Counted from the stretch's first letter, positions 42,447 through 50,546 are shown. The stretch: 64,000 nt of DNA from Pseudidiomarina terrestris (GCF_030466405.1 NZ_JAGGJF010000002.1:310001-374000), one strand, 5' to 3'. Numbers and translations: made by a program. Notes: generated by a model from the sequence alone, not told the origin.

Positions 42447-42500
42447 TTGTAATTCGTGACCGTAAAGTAACAGTTTCGAATCAATTATGAGGACACGAAC

Positions 42501-43172
42501 ATGGGTATCTTTTCACGATTTTCAGATATCGTAAATTCGAACATCAACGCATTACTGGATAAAGCAGAAGATCCAGAAAAAATGGTGCGCCTGATTATTC
42601 AAGAAATGGAAGACACTTTGGTAGAAGTCCGCTCAACATCAGCGCGTCTGATTGCGGAAAAGAAAGATACCGAGCGTCAAATGAGCCGTTATGAAAATGA
42701 TGTAGCGGAATGGGAAAAGAAGGCCGAGTTAGCGTTAAGCAAAGATCGTGATGATTTAGCACGCTTAGCTTTGGTTGAGAAACGTAAAGCTGACGACGCC
42801 GTTGCCAGCCTGAACGTTGATATTGATCGCATTAATGAGCACCTGAACCGTCTTAACGAAGAAGTTGGACAGCTACAGGAAAAACTCGCCGATGCTAAAG
42901 CGCGTCAGAAGACGATTATCATGCGCCAACGTGCTGCGAGCAGCCGCCTGGAAGTGAAAAAACGCATTGATAGCGGAAAAATTGACGACGCCATGCTCCG
43001 TTTTGAACGTTATGAGTCTAAGATTGATGATCTGGAGTCACAAGTTGAAGCTTACGACATGGGTAAGAAAACCTTGCGCGATGAGTTTGCTGAGCTTGAG
43101 GGCGAAGACAAAATCAACGACGAACTGGAAGCATTGAAAGCACGCGTTAAAAAAGACAAAAAAGCTGACTAA
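42501..43172 (+). CDS. pspA: Phage shock protein A
   Basis: A 223-residue peripheral membrane protein of the PspA/Vipp1 (ESCRT-III-like) family. MGIFSRFSDIVNSNINALLDKAEDPEKMVRLIIQEMEDTL is the conserved amphipathic N-terminus, followed by long coiled coils. It inhibits PspF and stabilises damaged membranes. GAGG precedes the ATG. Expected control is by PspF/sigma-54 from the promoter upstream. Confidence 0.97.
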   Translation: MGIFSRFSDIVNSNINALLDKAEDPEKMVRLIIQEMEDTLVEVRSTSARLIAEKKDTERQMSRYENDVAEWEKKAELALSKDRDDLARLALVEKRKADDAVASLNVDIDRINEHLNRLNEEVGQLQEKLADAKARQKTIIMRQRAASSRLEVKKRIDSGKIDDAMLRFERYESKIDDLESQVEAYDMGKKTLRDEFAELEGEDKINDELEALKARVKKDKKAD

Positions 43173-43192
43173 TTGACTTGAAACTCTGGCTT

Positions 43193-43210
43193 CACCCGCG
43201 CTTGCGGGTG
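43193..43210 (+). other. Intercistronic hairpin between pspA and pspB
   Basis: CACCCGC-GCTT-GCGGGTG is a 7-bp GC-rich stem with a tetraloop and no T-tract. In this position it could uncouple or protect the highly expressed pspA message from pspBC. Confidence 0.55.
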
Positions 43211-43246
43211 CACGCCAAGGCCAGAACGACATAGGGAACCTTTACA

Positions 43247-43486
43247 ATGGCAGACATACTTGTACCGATGATTGCTGTGCCACTGATTCTTTTTATGATT
43301 TTTGTGGCGCCAATCTGGGTCATCATGCACTACCGCAGTAAGCGTAAGCTCAGCCAGGGGCTTTCCGAAACCGAACTGCAGGACTTACAGCAACTGGCAC
43401 GTCAAGCTGAACACATGCGTGAACGTATCAAGACGCTCGAATCTATTCTTGATGCAGATGCGCCAACCTGGAGGGAACGCAAATGA
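43247..43486 (+). CDS. pspB: Phage shock protein B
   Basis: A 79-residue inner-membrane protein with one N-terminal helix (MIAVPLILFMIFVAPIWVIMHY) and a cytoplasmic coiled coil (LQDLQQLARQAEHMRERIKTLESIL). With PspC it senses stress and relieves PspA inhibition of PspF. Overlaps pspC by 4 bp (ATGA). Confidence 0.96.
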   Translation: MADILVPMIAVPLILFMIFVAPIWVIMHYRSKRKLSQGLSETELQDLQQLARQAEHMRERIKTLESILDADAPTWRERK

Positions 43487-43884
43487 GTTACTCCGATGAT
43501 TACAAACCACGGAAGCAGTTACTGCGAGATAAAAAGAACGCGAAAGTAGGCGGAGTTTGTGCCGGAATCGCGAACTATTTCAATATCGAAGCCTGGCTGG
43601 TACGTATTATTGTGGTCACAGCGGTAATTTTTGGCCACGGCTTTGTACTTATTCTTTATATTGCGGCCTGGATGATTCTCGACGAGAAGTCAGCGCCTGA
43701 AAAAAATGGCGATCATCAGCCGATAGGTTTGAAAACCAAAGTGTATGGTGCTGGCGAACCTCCGCGCCGCGCTTACAAAGAGATTGATGAAGAGTTTCGT
43801 GAACTGGAAGACCGGTTACAGCAAATGGAGCGGTACATCACTTCGAATGCGTATCAGGTCGACCGTGAGTTGAAAAAACTGTAA
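43483..43884 (+). CDS. pspC: Phage shock protein C
   Basis: A 133-residue inner-membrane stress sensor. The PspC domain (KKNAKVGGVCAGIANYFNIEAWLVRIIVVTAVIF) is followed by a second helix and a C-terminal coiled coil (YKEIDEEFRELEDRLQQMERYI). It acts with PspB. No pspD or pspE follows. Confidence 0.96.
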   Translation: MSYSDDYKPRKQLLRDKKNAKVGGVCAGIANYFNIEAWLVRIIVVTAVIFGHGFVLILYIAAWMILDEKSAPEKNGDHQPIGLKTKVYGAGEPPRRAYKEIDEEFRELEDRLQQMERYITSNAYQVDRELKKL

Positions 43885-43893
43885 TTGAACCAC

Positions 43894-43906
43894 TGAAAAG
43901 CCTTCA
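43894..43906. promoter_or_regulatory. MetR-type palindrome upstream of megL
   Basis: TGAA-AAGCC-TTCA exactly matches the MetR consensus TGAA-N5-TTCA, with the arms extended to CTGAA/TTCAG. It lies 111 bp before the methionine gamma-lyase start codon. About one chance match is expected per 65 kb, so the position next to a methionine gene is what gives it weight. Confidence 0.45.
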
Positions 43907-43932
43907 GGTGGAAAACTAGCGTTACACCTGAA
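43903..43932 (+). repeat. 8-bp inverted repeat in the megL leader
   Basis: TTCAGGTG and CACCTGAA are separated by 14 nt; the left arm shares TTCA with the MetR-type palindrome. A second short hairpin, TTGCG-TTG-CGCAA, follows near 43957-43969. No T-tract is present, so a simple terminator is unlikely. The role is unknown. Confidence 0.45.
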
Positions 43933-44016
43933 CCGTAACTCTGTCACCCAGACAAGTTGCGTTGCGCAAAGGCAGGATGCACTCTTTGATGTCGACAACA
44001 GGAGGACGTACTGCCA

Positions 44017-45270
44017 ATGCGCAACAACGATAAACATAAATCGCAATGGCAGCCAGCGACCATGACGATCCATGGCGGTAAACAGCCGGATCCGCATGGT
44101 GCATTGGTTGCACCGCTTTATCAGACTGCCACTTTCGCATTTCATACCACTGCCGAGGGCTCAGCTCGCTTTGCTGGTGAAGCAAATGGCTACATTTACT
44201 CGCGTCTTGGTAATCCAACTACGCATGAACTGGAAGCGCGGATTGCGCACCTCGAAGGCTTTCCTGCGGGTGCAGCATGCGCAACAGGCATGGGGGCTAT
44301 CTCTGCGGCCATGCTCGCGTTTCTTGAACATGGTGACCACGTTGTAGTGGCCGATGCGATCTACGGGTGCAGCTTTGCGTTGTTCTCCCATCTGTTCAAA
44401 AAGTTTGGCATCGAAGTCGACTTCGTCGATATGACCGACGCCGGAAACGTGCGTGCCGCCATGCGCGAAACCACCAAGCTGGTGTTTATAGAAACGCCGG
44501 CCAATCCTCACCTAAAAATTATCGACATTGCCGCTGTCGCCAGTATTGCTCATGACTATCAGGCGCGGGTGATTGTCGACAATACCTTTATGACACCTTT
44601 GCTGCAGCAGCCGCGTCAACAAGGTGCTGATCTTGTGGTGCATAGTGCGACCAAATTTCTTAATGGACATGGCGATGTGGTCGCGGGCCTGATCTGTGGT
44701 ACCGAGGATGACATTGAGTTAATTAAGGCAACGACCCTGAAAGATATGGGCGCAACCATGAGTCCACACGATGCCTGGTTGATTTTGCGTGGTCTGAAGA
44801 CCCTTGATGTGCGTATGGAACGACATTGTAAGAATGCAGTCAAAGTAGCTGACTACTTAGTTAAGCATCCGTCCGTGCGAACTGTTTATTTCCCGGGCCT
44901 GCCCGATCATCCCGCGCAACGGTTGATGGGCACGCAGATGCATGGCAGTGGAGCTGTCATCGCATTTGAATTGCATGGCGACAGGGAGGATGCGCAACAA
45001 CTGTTGGATGGACTAGAATTAATTACTATAGCGGTCAGCCTCGGCGATGCCGAAACTCTGATTCAACATCCGGCGTCGATGACGCATTCGCCGTACACGC
45101 CAGAAGCGCGAGCTCGCGCGGGGATCAGCGATACACTGATCCGTATCGCAGTCGGGCTGGAAGCCGTTGATGATATTATTCAGGATTTAGAACAAGCGTT
45201 TGCCAAAACTTTTAAAACAACAACACCGCAAACAGCACAGCAACAAGGGGAACCTTTGACTTATGGGTAA
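44017..45270 (+). CDS. megL: Methionine gamma-lyase
   Basis: A 417-residue PLP enzyme that converts L-methionine to methanethiol, ammonia and 2-oxobutyrate. The family signature SATKFLNGHGD contains the PLP lysine at residue 213. Cys118 in IYGCSFALF corresponds to the cysteine that marks true methionine gamma-lyases over cystathionine enzymes. IYSRLGNPT and SLGDAETLIQHPASMTHS are also typical. GGAGG precedes the ATG. A low-complexity Thr/Gln tail (about residues 396-417) overlaps phhA by 8 bp, coupling methionine and phenylalanine degradation. Confidence 0.9.
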   Translation: MRNNDKHKSQWQPATMTIHGGKQPDPHGALVAPLYQTATFAFHTTAEGSARFAGEANGYIYSRLGNPTTHELEARIAHLEGFPAGAACATGMGAISAAMLAFLEHGDHVVVADAIYGCSFALFSHLFKKFGIEVDFVDMTDAGNVRAAMRETTKLVFIETPANPHLKIIDIAAVASIAHDYQARVIVDNTFMTPLLQQPRQQGADLVVHSATKFLNGHGDVVAGLICGTEDDIELIKATTLKDMGATMSPHDAWLILRGLKTLDVRMERHCKNAVKVADYLVKHPSVRTVYFPGLPDHPAQRLMGTQMHGSGAVIAFELHGDREDAQQLLDGLELITIAVSLGDAETLIQHPASMTHSPYTPEARARAGISDTLIRIAVGLEAVDDIIQDLEQAFAKTFKTTTPQTAQQQGEPLTYG

Positions 45271-46057
45271 ACAAAGCCAATACGTTTCACGCCAGCCAGA
45301 CGAAAACGGTATTATCGACTGGAGTGACGAAGAGAACGCGGTATGGCGCGATTTGGTTGCTCGCCAGTTAAAACACATTCCAGGTAAAGCCTGTGATGAG
45401 TACATGCATGGACTCGAGTTACTGGACTTGCCGCATGATCGTCTGCCACAACTGCATGAGGTCAATAAAGTACTGGAAGCGACGACGGGGTGGCAGGTCG
45501 CACAAGTACCGGCTCTAATCCCGTTTGACGAATTTTTTCGCCTGCTGGCGAACAAGCAGTTTCCAGTAGCGACTTTCATTCGTACGCGAGAAGAGTTTGA
45601 TTACTTGCAAGAGCCTGATATATTTCATGAAATCTTCGGCCACTGCCCACTGTTAACGAATCCAGCGTTTGCCCACTTTACCCATCAATACGGTAAGTTA
45701 GGTTTGAACGCGACGCCAAAAGAGCGCGTTTATCTGGCTCGGCTATACTGGTTTACAGTGGAGTTCGGTTTATTGAACACCGAAGATGGCTTACGTATAT
45801 ACGGGGGGGGTATTTTATCGTCGCCGGGCGAAACTGAATATGCGATCCATAGTGATAAACCCGAACGTAAACCACTGGTGCCTCTTGATGCGCTGCGTAC
45901 ACCGTATCGGATTGATATTATGCAGCCCATCTACTACACCATCGAGAGTACCGAAAAGTTATTTGAAATCGCGGACCTGGATATCATGGCTCTGGTACAT
46001 GAAGCGATGGAACTTGGTTTGTTTGAACCTAAGTTTCCACCCAAAAATGCCGCTTAA
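45263..46057 (+). CDS. phhA: Phenylalanine 4-hydroxylase
   Basis: A 264-residue tetrahydrobiopterin-dependent monooxygenase that makes tyrosine from phenylalanine. The Fe(II) ligands are visible as His122 and His127 in [10 protein letters not shown] and Glu167 in YWFTVEFGL. Length fits the bacterial single-domain form. The start overlaps megL by 8 bp, and phhB follows after 23 nt. Confidence 0.97.
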   Translation: MGKQSQYVSRQPDENGIIDWSDEENAVWRDLVARQLKHIPGKACDEYMHGLELLDLPHDRLPQLHEVNKVLEATTGWQVAQVPALIPFDEFFRLLANKQFPVATFIRTREEFDYLQEPDIFHEIFGHCPLLTNPAFAHFTHQYGKLGLNATPKERVYLARLYWFTVEFGLLNTEDGLRIYGGGILSSPGETEYAIHSDKPERKPLVPLDALRTPYRIDIMQPIYYTIESTEKLFEIADLDIMALVHEAMELGLFEPKFPPKNAA

Positions 46058-46080
46058 CGGACTGTAAAAACGGAGTAACT

Positions 46081-46428
46081 ATGACTGACTTAAAAGAACA
46101 AAAATGTGAAGCCTGTAATGCTGACGCACCCAAGGTGAGCGATGAGGAACTGGCAGAACTTATGCGGGAAATCCCAAACTGGACGCCAGTGTCACGCGAT
46201 GGCGTGATGCAGCTGGAACGCGAGTTTAAGTTTAAAAACTTCAAGCAGGCGTTGGCATTCACCAACCGCGTGGGGGAAATTGCTGAAGATGAATTCCACC
46301 ACCCGACGCTGGTAACCGAGTGGGGCAAGGTGACGGTGACCTGGTGGACACATGCCATCAACGGTCTGCACAAAAATGATTTTATCATGGCGGCGCGTAC
46401 TGACGCAGCGCTGAATGATGAAGAATAA
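46081..46428 (+). CDS. phhB: Pterin-4a-carbinolamine dehydratase
   Basis: A 115-residue enzyme that regenerates the pterin cofactor after phenylalanine hydroxylation. The motif [27 protein letters not shown] carries the conserved active-site histidines. The N-terminus has the short Cys motif CEACNADAP seen in this family in proteobacteria. GGAG lies before the ATG. Confidence 0.95.
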   Translation: MTDLKEQKCEACNADAPKVSDEELAELMREIPNWTPVSRDGVMQLEREFKFKNFKQALAFTNRVGEIAEDEFHHPTLVTEWGKVTVTWWTHAINGLHKNDFIMAARTDAALNDEE

Positions 46429-46462
46429 TTGAGATTGCGCTGATCGGCGCAAAGCTATCGAC

Positions 46463-46499
46463 AAAAAGCCTCTAGCCTAGTGACGGGTAGAGGCTTTTT
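46463..46499 (+). terminator. Rho-independent terminator after phhB
   Basis: AAAAAGCCTCTA / TAGAGGCTTTTT is a 12-bp stem with a 13-nt loop, ending in a T-run. It closes the megL-phhA-phhB operon and runs directly into the tyrR control region. Confidence 0.93.
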
Positions 46500-46501
46500 T
46501 A

Positions 46502-46519
46502 TGTATACTTATGTTTACA
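46502..46519. promoter_or_regulatory. TyrR box overlapping the -10 of tyrR
   Basis: TGTATA-CTTATG-TTTACA matches the TyrR-box consensus TGTAAA-N6-TTTACA at 11 of 12 defined positions, including the essential outer G and C. A -10-like TATACT (46504-46509) lies inside it. Binding there would block the promoter, giving autorepression. Confidence 0.75.
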
Positions 46520-46545
46520 TTTTAATCAACCGATAAGTTGTGCTG

Positions 46546-48111
46546 ATGCGTCTCGAAATCACCTGCGATGACCGCCTGGGTCTTTGCCAAGATGTACTGC
46601 AGATTCTACGTGACCGTGAAATTGATCTTCGTGGTATCGAAGTTGACCCCAAAGGCAAGATCTTCCTGAACTTCCCTGAACTTGAATTTAAAGATTTCCA
46701 GCACCTGATGCCTGAGATCCGGCGCATTCCTAACGTTAAAGACGTAAAAACCGTAGCTTTTATGCCCTCAGAGCGAGAACATTTTGAGTTTAGTCTGCTC
46801 CTGAATAAACTCCCGGATCCTGTTCTATCGATTGACGCCAGAGGCATCATTGATATTGCCAATGATGCTGCCGGTTTACTGCTATCGGATACGCGTGAAC
46901 ATTTACCGGGCACTTCGATTACGCAATGGCTCAGCGGCTTTAATATCAGCCGCTGGCTGGAGCGCCAACCCACCGAGCCGCAGCTGAGTCAGGTGACCAT
47001 TAATGGGGCAAAGTATTTCGCTGAACTGATGCCGATTTGGGTGGCCGATGAGCATGATAAAACCAGCTTCGCTGGCGCAGTGCTGACCTGTAAGCCGCAA
47101 CCTCTGAGCAGTCAGTGGCAGCGCACCGGTCAGCATGATGCGTTTCATCAGTTGCTCGGCGAACATGCCAGCATGAAACGTTTGCTCAAAGAAGCGCGGC
47201 GCATGGCTGAGTTGAATGTTCCCCTTTTGGTTCAGGGGGAAACCGGGGTCGGCAAAGAGTTGCTGGCGCGGGCCTGCCATCAGGCCAGTCATCGCGCGGA
47301 GCAACCCTTTTTGGCGGTCAATTGTGCAGCACTGCCGGATAATGTCGCGGAGAGTGAACTGTTTGGCCACGGCAAAGGTAGTTTAGGGCCTCATACCGAA
47401 GCGAAAAAAGGGATCTTTGAACAGGCGAACGGCGGTACCGTGTTGCTCGATGCGGTTGGCGAGATGTCGAATGGCCTGCAGGCAAAGCTGCTGCGCTTTA
47501 TTCAGGACGGTAAATTCCGCCGTATCGGGGAGGAGCAAGAGGTCGCCGTAGACGTTCGTATTATTTGTTCAGCCCGCGATGATTTGCAGGACCGCGTCGA
47601 GGCAGGCTCCTTCCGCGAAGATTTGTTTTACCGTCTGAATGTGCTCACGTTGCTGTTACCACCGCTACGCGAGCGTAAATCTGACATCCCCCTTTTAGCC
47701 GAACATTTCAGCCTGCAGGCGTGCCAACGTTTGGGACGTAGTCTGGTATTGCTGACCCGTGATTGCCGCGAGTTGTTGCAACGTTATCAATGGCCGGGCA
47801 ACGTTCGTCAGCTGGAAAACGTACTCTTTCGTTCATTATCCATGCTGGAAGGTGATCGGCTGGAAGCTGCCGATGTTTATCTGCCTGAGGCCGACGGGCT
47901 GCATGAAAATGTTGCCGTCGATCTGGAAGAGGGCAGCCTGGATGAAGCGGTTAAGAAGTTCGAAAGCACCATCCTGCGACGCTTGTATCCGAGTTACCCC
48001 AGTACCCGGCAACTGGCCAAAAAATTGGGGCTTTCGCACACTGCTGTGGCGAACAAACTTCGTGAGTACGGGATTGGCAAACAGCGGCGTAAGTCGGTTG
48101 CAAAATCCTGA
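46546..48111 (+). CDS. tyrR: Transcriptional regulator TyrR (aromatic amino-acid control)
   Basis: A 521-residue regulator responsive to aromatic amino acids. I use the ATG at 46546 (MRLEITCDDRLGLCQDVLQ), which matches the E. coli TyrR N-terminus; a GTG 6 nt upstream is possible. An ACT domain (1-70) and PAS domain (about 78-140) are followed by an AAA+ domain with Walker A GETGVGKELLARA, then a C-terminal HTH (STRQLAKKLGLSHTAVANKLREYG). The sigma-54 loop GAFTGA is replaced by GSLGPH, so it should act at sigma-70 promoters. The Walker B reads LLDAVGEM, with Ala303 where the catalytic Glu normally stands. Confidence 0.95.
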   Translation: MRLEITCDDRLGLCQDVLQILRDREIDLRGIEVDPKGKIFLNFPELEFKDFQHLMPEIRRIPNVKDVKTVAFMPSEREHFEFSLLLNKLPDPVLSIDARGIIDIANDAAGLLLSDTREHLPGTSITQWLSGFNISRWLERQPTEPQLSQVTINGAKYFAELMPIWVADEHDKTSFAGAVLTCKPQPLSSQWQRTGQHDAFHQLLGEHASMKRLLKEARRMAELNVPLLVQGETGVGKELLARACHQASHRAEQPFLAVNCAALPDNVAESELFGHGKGSLGPHTEAKKGIFEQANGGTVLLDAVGEMSNGLQAKLLRFIQDGKFRRIGEEQEVAVDVRIICSARDDLQDRVEAGSFREDLFYRLNVLTLLLPPLRERKSDIPLLAEHFSLQACQRLGRSLVLLTRDCRELLQRYQWPGNVRQLENVLFRSLSMLEGDRLEAADVYLPEADGLHENVAVDLEEGSLDEAVKKFESTILRRLYPSYPSTRQLAKKLGLSHTAVANKLREYGIGKQRRKSVAKS

Positions 48112-48144
48112 GAGTAAAGCTTTGTTTACGAAAATTGAGGCTGT

Positions 48145-48162
48145 TGTATGGAAAACCGTACA
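48145..48162. promoter_or_regulatory. Second, weaker TyrR-box-like site upstream of hpd
   Basis: TGTATG-GAAAAC-CGTACA retains the outer TGTA and TACA and 5/6 arm symmetry. Its centre is 50 bp upstream of the stronger box, close to five helical turns, a spacing at which two TyrR dimers could cooperate. Confidence 0.45.
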
Positions 48163-48194
48163 TAGAAGTCGCTGATTGTCAGCTAAAGTTGATC

Positions 48195-48212
48195 TGTATC
48201 AACATCTTTACA
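48195..48212. promoter_or_regulatory. TyrR box upstream of hpd-hmgA-fahA-maiA
   Basis: TGTATC-AACATC-TTTACA has one perfect half (TTTACA) and the essential outer G and C. It lies 117 bp before the hpd start codon. Given the adjacent tyrR gene, this is a likely activation site for tyrosine degradation. Confidence 0.65.
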
Positions 48213-48328
48213 AAAGTACGCGCTGAAGCCGCACGCGGAGTTTCAGCCTCGCCTCTGGTAGTTGCCTGATGAGCATAGTAGAACATAGGCCACTACTAAA
48301 AGCCTGACGTACGAATGAGGACTACAGA

Positions 48329-49405
48329 ATGACTGACATAAATTATAATCCATTACAGACCAACGGATTCGAGTTCGTTGAGTATGCCGCTCCTGATGCA
48401 AAAGGTATTGCTGCACTGAAAGACTTGTTTGTGAAACTGGGTTTCACCGAAGTGGCCAAACACAAAAGCAAAGAAGTCTGGCTGTACAAGCAAAATGACA
48501 TTAACTTTATCGTCAATGCTGAAACTGGCGGTCAGGCTGAAGCCTTTGCAAAAGAGCACGGTCCAAGCGTCTGCGGTATGGCCTGGCGCGTGAAGGATGC
48601 CCAGCATGCCTTCGAACACGCCGTAGCCAACGGTGCGAAACCTTTCCAGCGTGATGTGGGTGAGAGCCAAGCTGATTTCCCAGCTGTGTACGGGATCGGC
48701 GAAAGTGTTCTCTACTTCATTGATAAGTACGATGGTATGGGCGTGTACGCCGACGACTTCGACTTTTACGATGACTGGCAAGCGAAAATGAAAGACCACG
48801 CTGCTGGTCTGTATGAAGTGGATCATCTGACCCACAACGTATTCCGTGGCAACATGGATACCTGGGCAGGTTTTTACGAGCGCATCGGTAACTTCCGCGA
48901 GATCCGTTACTTTGATATCGAAGGCAAGTTGACGGGTTTGCTAAGTCGCGCGATGACCGCACCTTGCGGCAAAATCCGTATCCCGATCAACGAATCCCAC
49001 GATGATAAGTCTCAGATCGAAGAGTATCTACGCGAATACAAAGGCGAGGGGATTCAGCACATTGCGCTGACCTCGGACAATATCTACAAAACAGTACGTG
49101 ATCTGCGTGAAATCGGCATGGACTTTATGCCGACGCCGGACACCTATTACGAAAAAGTAAATGAGCGTGTAGAAGGGCATGACGAAAATCTTGATGACTT
49201 GCGTGACTTGCAAATCCTCATTGACGGCGCGCCGATGAAAGACGGTATCTTACTGCAGATTTTCACCAAAACTGTTATTGGTCCGGTGTTCTTTGAAATC
49301 ATCCAGCGTAAAGGTAACGAAGGCTTCGGCGAAGGTAACTTTAAAGCCTTGTTCGAATCTATCGAAGAAGACCAAATTCGTCGTGGAGTGTTAGACGATG
49401 CGTAA
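48329..49405 (+). CDS. hpd: 4-hydroxyphenylpyruvate dioxygenase
   Basis: A 358-residue non-heme Fe(II) enzyme that converts 4-hydroxyphenylpyruvate to homogentisate. Ligand regions: VDHLTHNVFRG (first His), IQHIALTSDNI (second His), and GILLQIFTKTVIGPVFFEIIQRKGNEGFGEGNFKALFESIEEDQIRRG (Glu). Length matches bacterial HPPD. GAGGAC precedes the ATG. Overlaps hmgA by 8 bp. Confidence 0.97.
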   Translation: MTDINYNPLQTNGFEFVEYAAPDAKGIAALKDLFVKLGFTEVAKHKSKEVWLYKQNDINFIVNAETGGQAEAFAKEHGPSVCGMAWRVKDAQHAFEHAVANGAKPFQRDVGESQADFPAVYGIGESVLYFIDKYDGMGVYADDFDFYDDWQAKMKDHAAGLYEVDHLTHNVFRGNMDTWAGFYERIGNFREIRYFDIEGKLTGLLSRAMTAPCGKIRIPINESHDDKSQIEEYLREYKGEGIQHIALTSDNIYKTVRDLREIGMDFMPTPDTYYEKVNERVEGHDENLDDLRDLQILIDGAPMKDGILLQIFTKTVIGPVFFEIIQRKGNEGFGEGNFKALFESIEEDQIRRGVLDDA

Positions 49406-50543
49406 ATGGATTAGCTTTCCGAAACAAGTTGGCGTGAGCTCTAAACAGGCTCACGCAGACTTCCCGGAGCAGGCGATCTATGAACGTGAAGTTGGCCGCA
49501 GTGGCTTTTTTGGGCCGGCAACGCATTTTCATCACCGCCATGCTCCAACCGGTTGGAGTGAGTGGGAAGGTGAGTTACGCCCCCGTAATTTTGATTTTAA
49601 TAAACTGGATAACCTGGCCACGGACTCCCCGTGGCAGGTGCCATTGTTGTTGCACAACGCACAGTGTAAATTTCGCATCTGGCATTGCCATGAGAAGATG
49701 CCTTTTTTAGTGCGTAATGCTGATGGTGATGAGCTGTTATTTATCCATGAAGGGCGTGGTGAGCTGTATTGTGACTACGGTCATATCACCCTTGAAAAAG
49801 GCGACTATTTCGCTATTCCAAGGTCTACGAACTGGCGTATTGAACCCCTCGAGCCTATGCATATTGTCATGATCGAGGCGACCAACAGTGCGTACCAGTT
49901 GCCAGAGAAAGGTCTGGTCGGCAACCACGCTATTTTCGACCCTGCGTGTCTGGATACGCCGGATATTGATGCTGACTTTAAAGCTCAATACAGCGAAGAA
50001 CAGTGGCAGATCGAAGTGAAACGGCACGATAAAATCTCGCGTATTACTTATCCCTATAACCCGCTTGATGCGGTGGGTTGGCATGGTGATTTGGCGCCTG
50101 TGCGAATCAATTGGCGCGATATACGGCCATTGATGAGTCATCGATACCATCTGCCGCCGTCGGCACATACCACTTTTGTCGCTGATGGGTTTGTCGTTTG
50201 CACCTTTGTGCCACGACCGATTGAATCGGACCCGGGCGCATTGAAAGTGCCGTTTTATCATAACAACGACGATTATGATGAAGTATTGTTTTACCATGAG
50301 GGTGACTTCTTTAGCCGCGATAACATCGACAAAGGGATGGTGACTTTCCATCCTGCTGGCTTTACTCACGGACCGCATCCGAAAGCTTTCCAGGCCGGGC
50401 GCGAGTATCGCAAGAAATTTACCGATGAAGTGGCAGTCATGCTCGATACACGTAATGCCCTGGAAATGGGCGATGTGTGTGCGCAAGTGGAAAACCCAGA
50501 CTATGTGTATAGCTGGCAAGCAAAAGATGAAAAGGCTAAATAA
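49398..50543 (+). CDS. hmgA: Homogentisate 1,2-dioxygenase
   Basis: A 381-residue cupin-fold ring-cleavage enzyme forming maleylacetoacetate. DDYDEVLFYHEGDFF and FHPAGFTHGPHP contain the expected Glu/His iron-ligand region. It is shorter than the roughly 430-residue Pseudomonas/eukaryotic form and belongs with the shorter bacterial variants. The ATG lies inside the end of hpd; fahA follows after 3 nt. Confidence 0.93.
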   Translation: MRKWISFPKQVGVSSKQAHADFPEQAIYEREVGRSGFFGPATHFHHRHAPTGWSEWEGELRPRNFDFNKLDNLATDSPWQVPLLLHNAQCKFRIWHCHEKMPFLVRNADGDELLFIHEGRGELYCDYGHITLEKGDYFAIPRSTNWRIEPLEPMHIVMIEATNSAYQLPEKGLVGNHAIFDPACLDTPDIDADFKAQYSEEQWQIEVKRHDKISRITYPYNPLDAVGWHGDLAPVRINWRDIRPLMSHRYHLPPSAHTTFVADGFVVCTFVPRPIESDPGALKVPFYHNNDDYDEVLFYHEGDFFSRDNIDKGMVTFHPAGFTHGPHPKAFQAGREYRKKFTDEVAVMLDTRNALEMGDVCAQVENPDYVYSWQAKDEKAK

Positions 50544-50546
50544 TCT

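Larger units (their letters stand above)
42173..42500. other. pspF-pspA divergent control region
   Basis: This 328-bp gap holds the divergent promoters. Besides the sigma-54 promoter, IHF-like site and dyad listed separately, I see a 13-bp dyad GTAGT-AAA-ACTAC (42206-42218) close to the pspF start, a direct repeat of GGGGACCC (42256-42263 and 42271-42278) and a palindrome TGACC-CC-GGTCA (42293-42304). No gene is supported in it. Confidence 0.7.

Noticed and set aside
44017-45270. megL product as cystathionine gamma-lyase or O-acetylhomoserine sulfhydrylase
   Set aside because: Cys118 in YGCSFALF and the overall sequence fit methionine gamma-lyase better, although activity has not been measured.
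48241-48300. Sigma-54 promoter before hpd
   Set aside because: No GG-N10-GC pair with the right flanks was found, and the TyrR here lacks the GAFTGA loop needed to activate sigma-54.
49737-50519. 260-codon open frame antisense to hmgA
   Set aside because: It lies wholly opposite a strong homogentisate dioxygenase gene, has no recognisable domain and is best explained as a shadow of the coding sequence.
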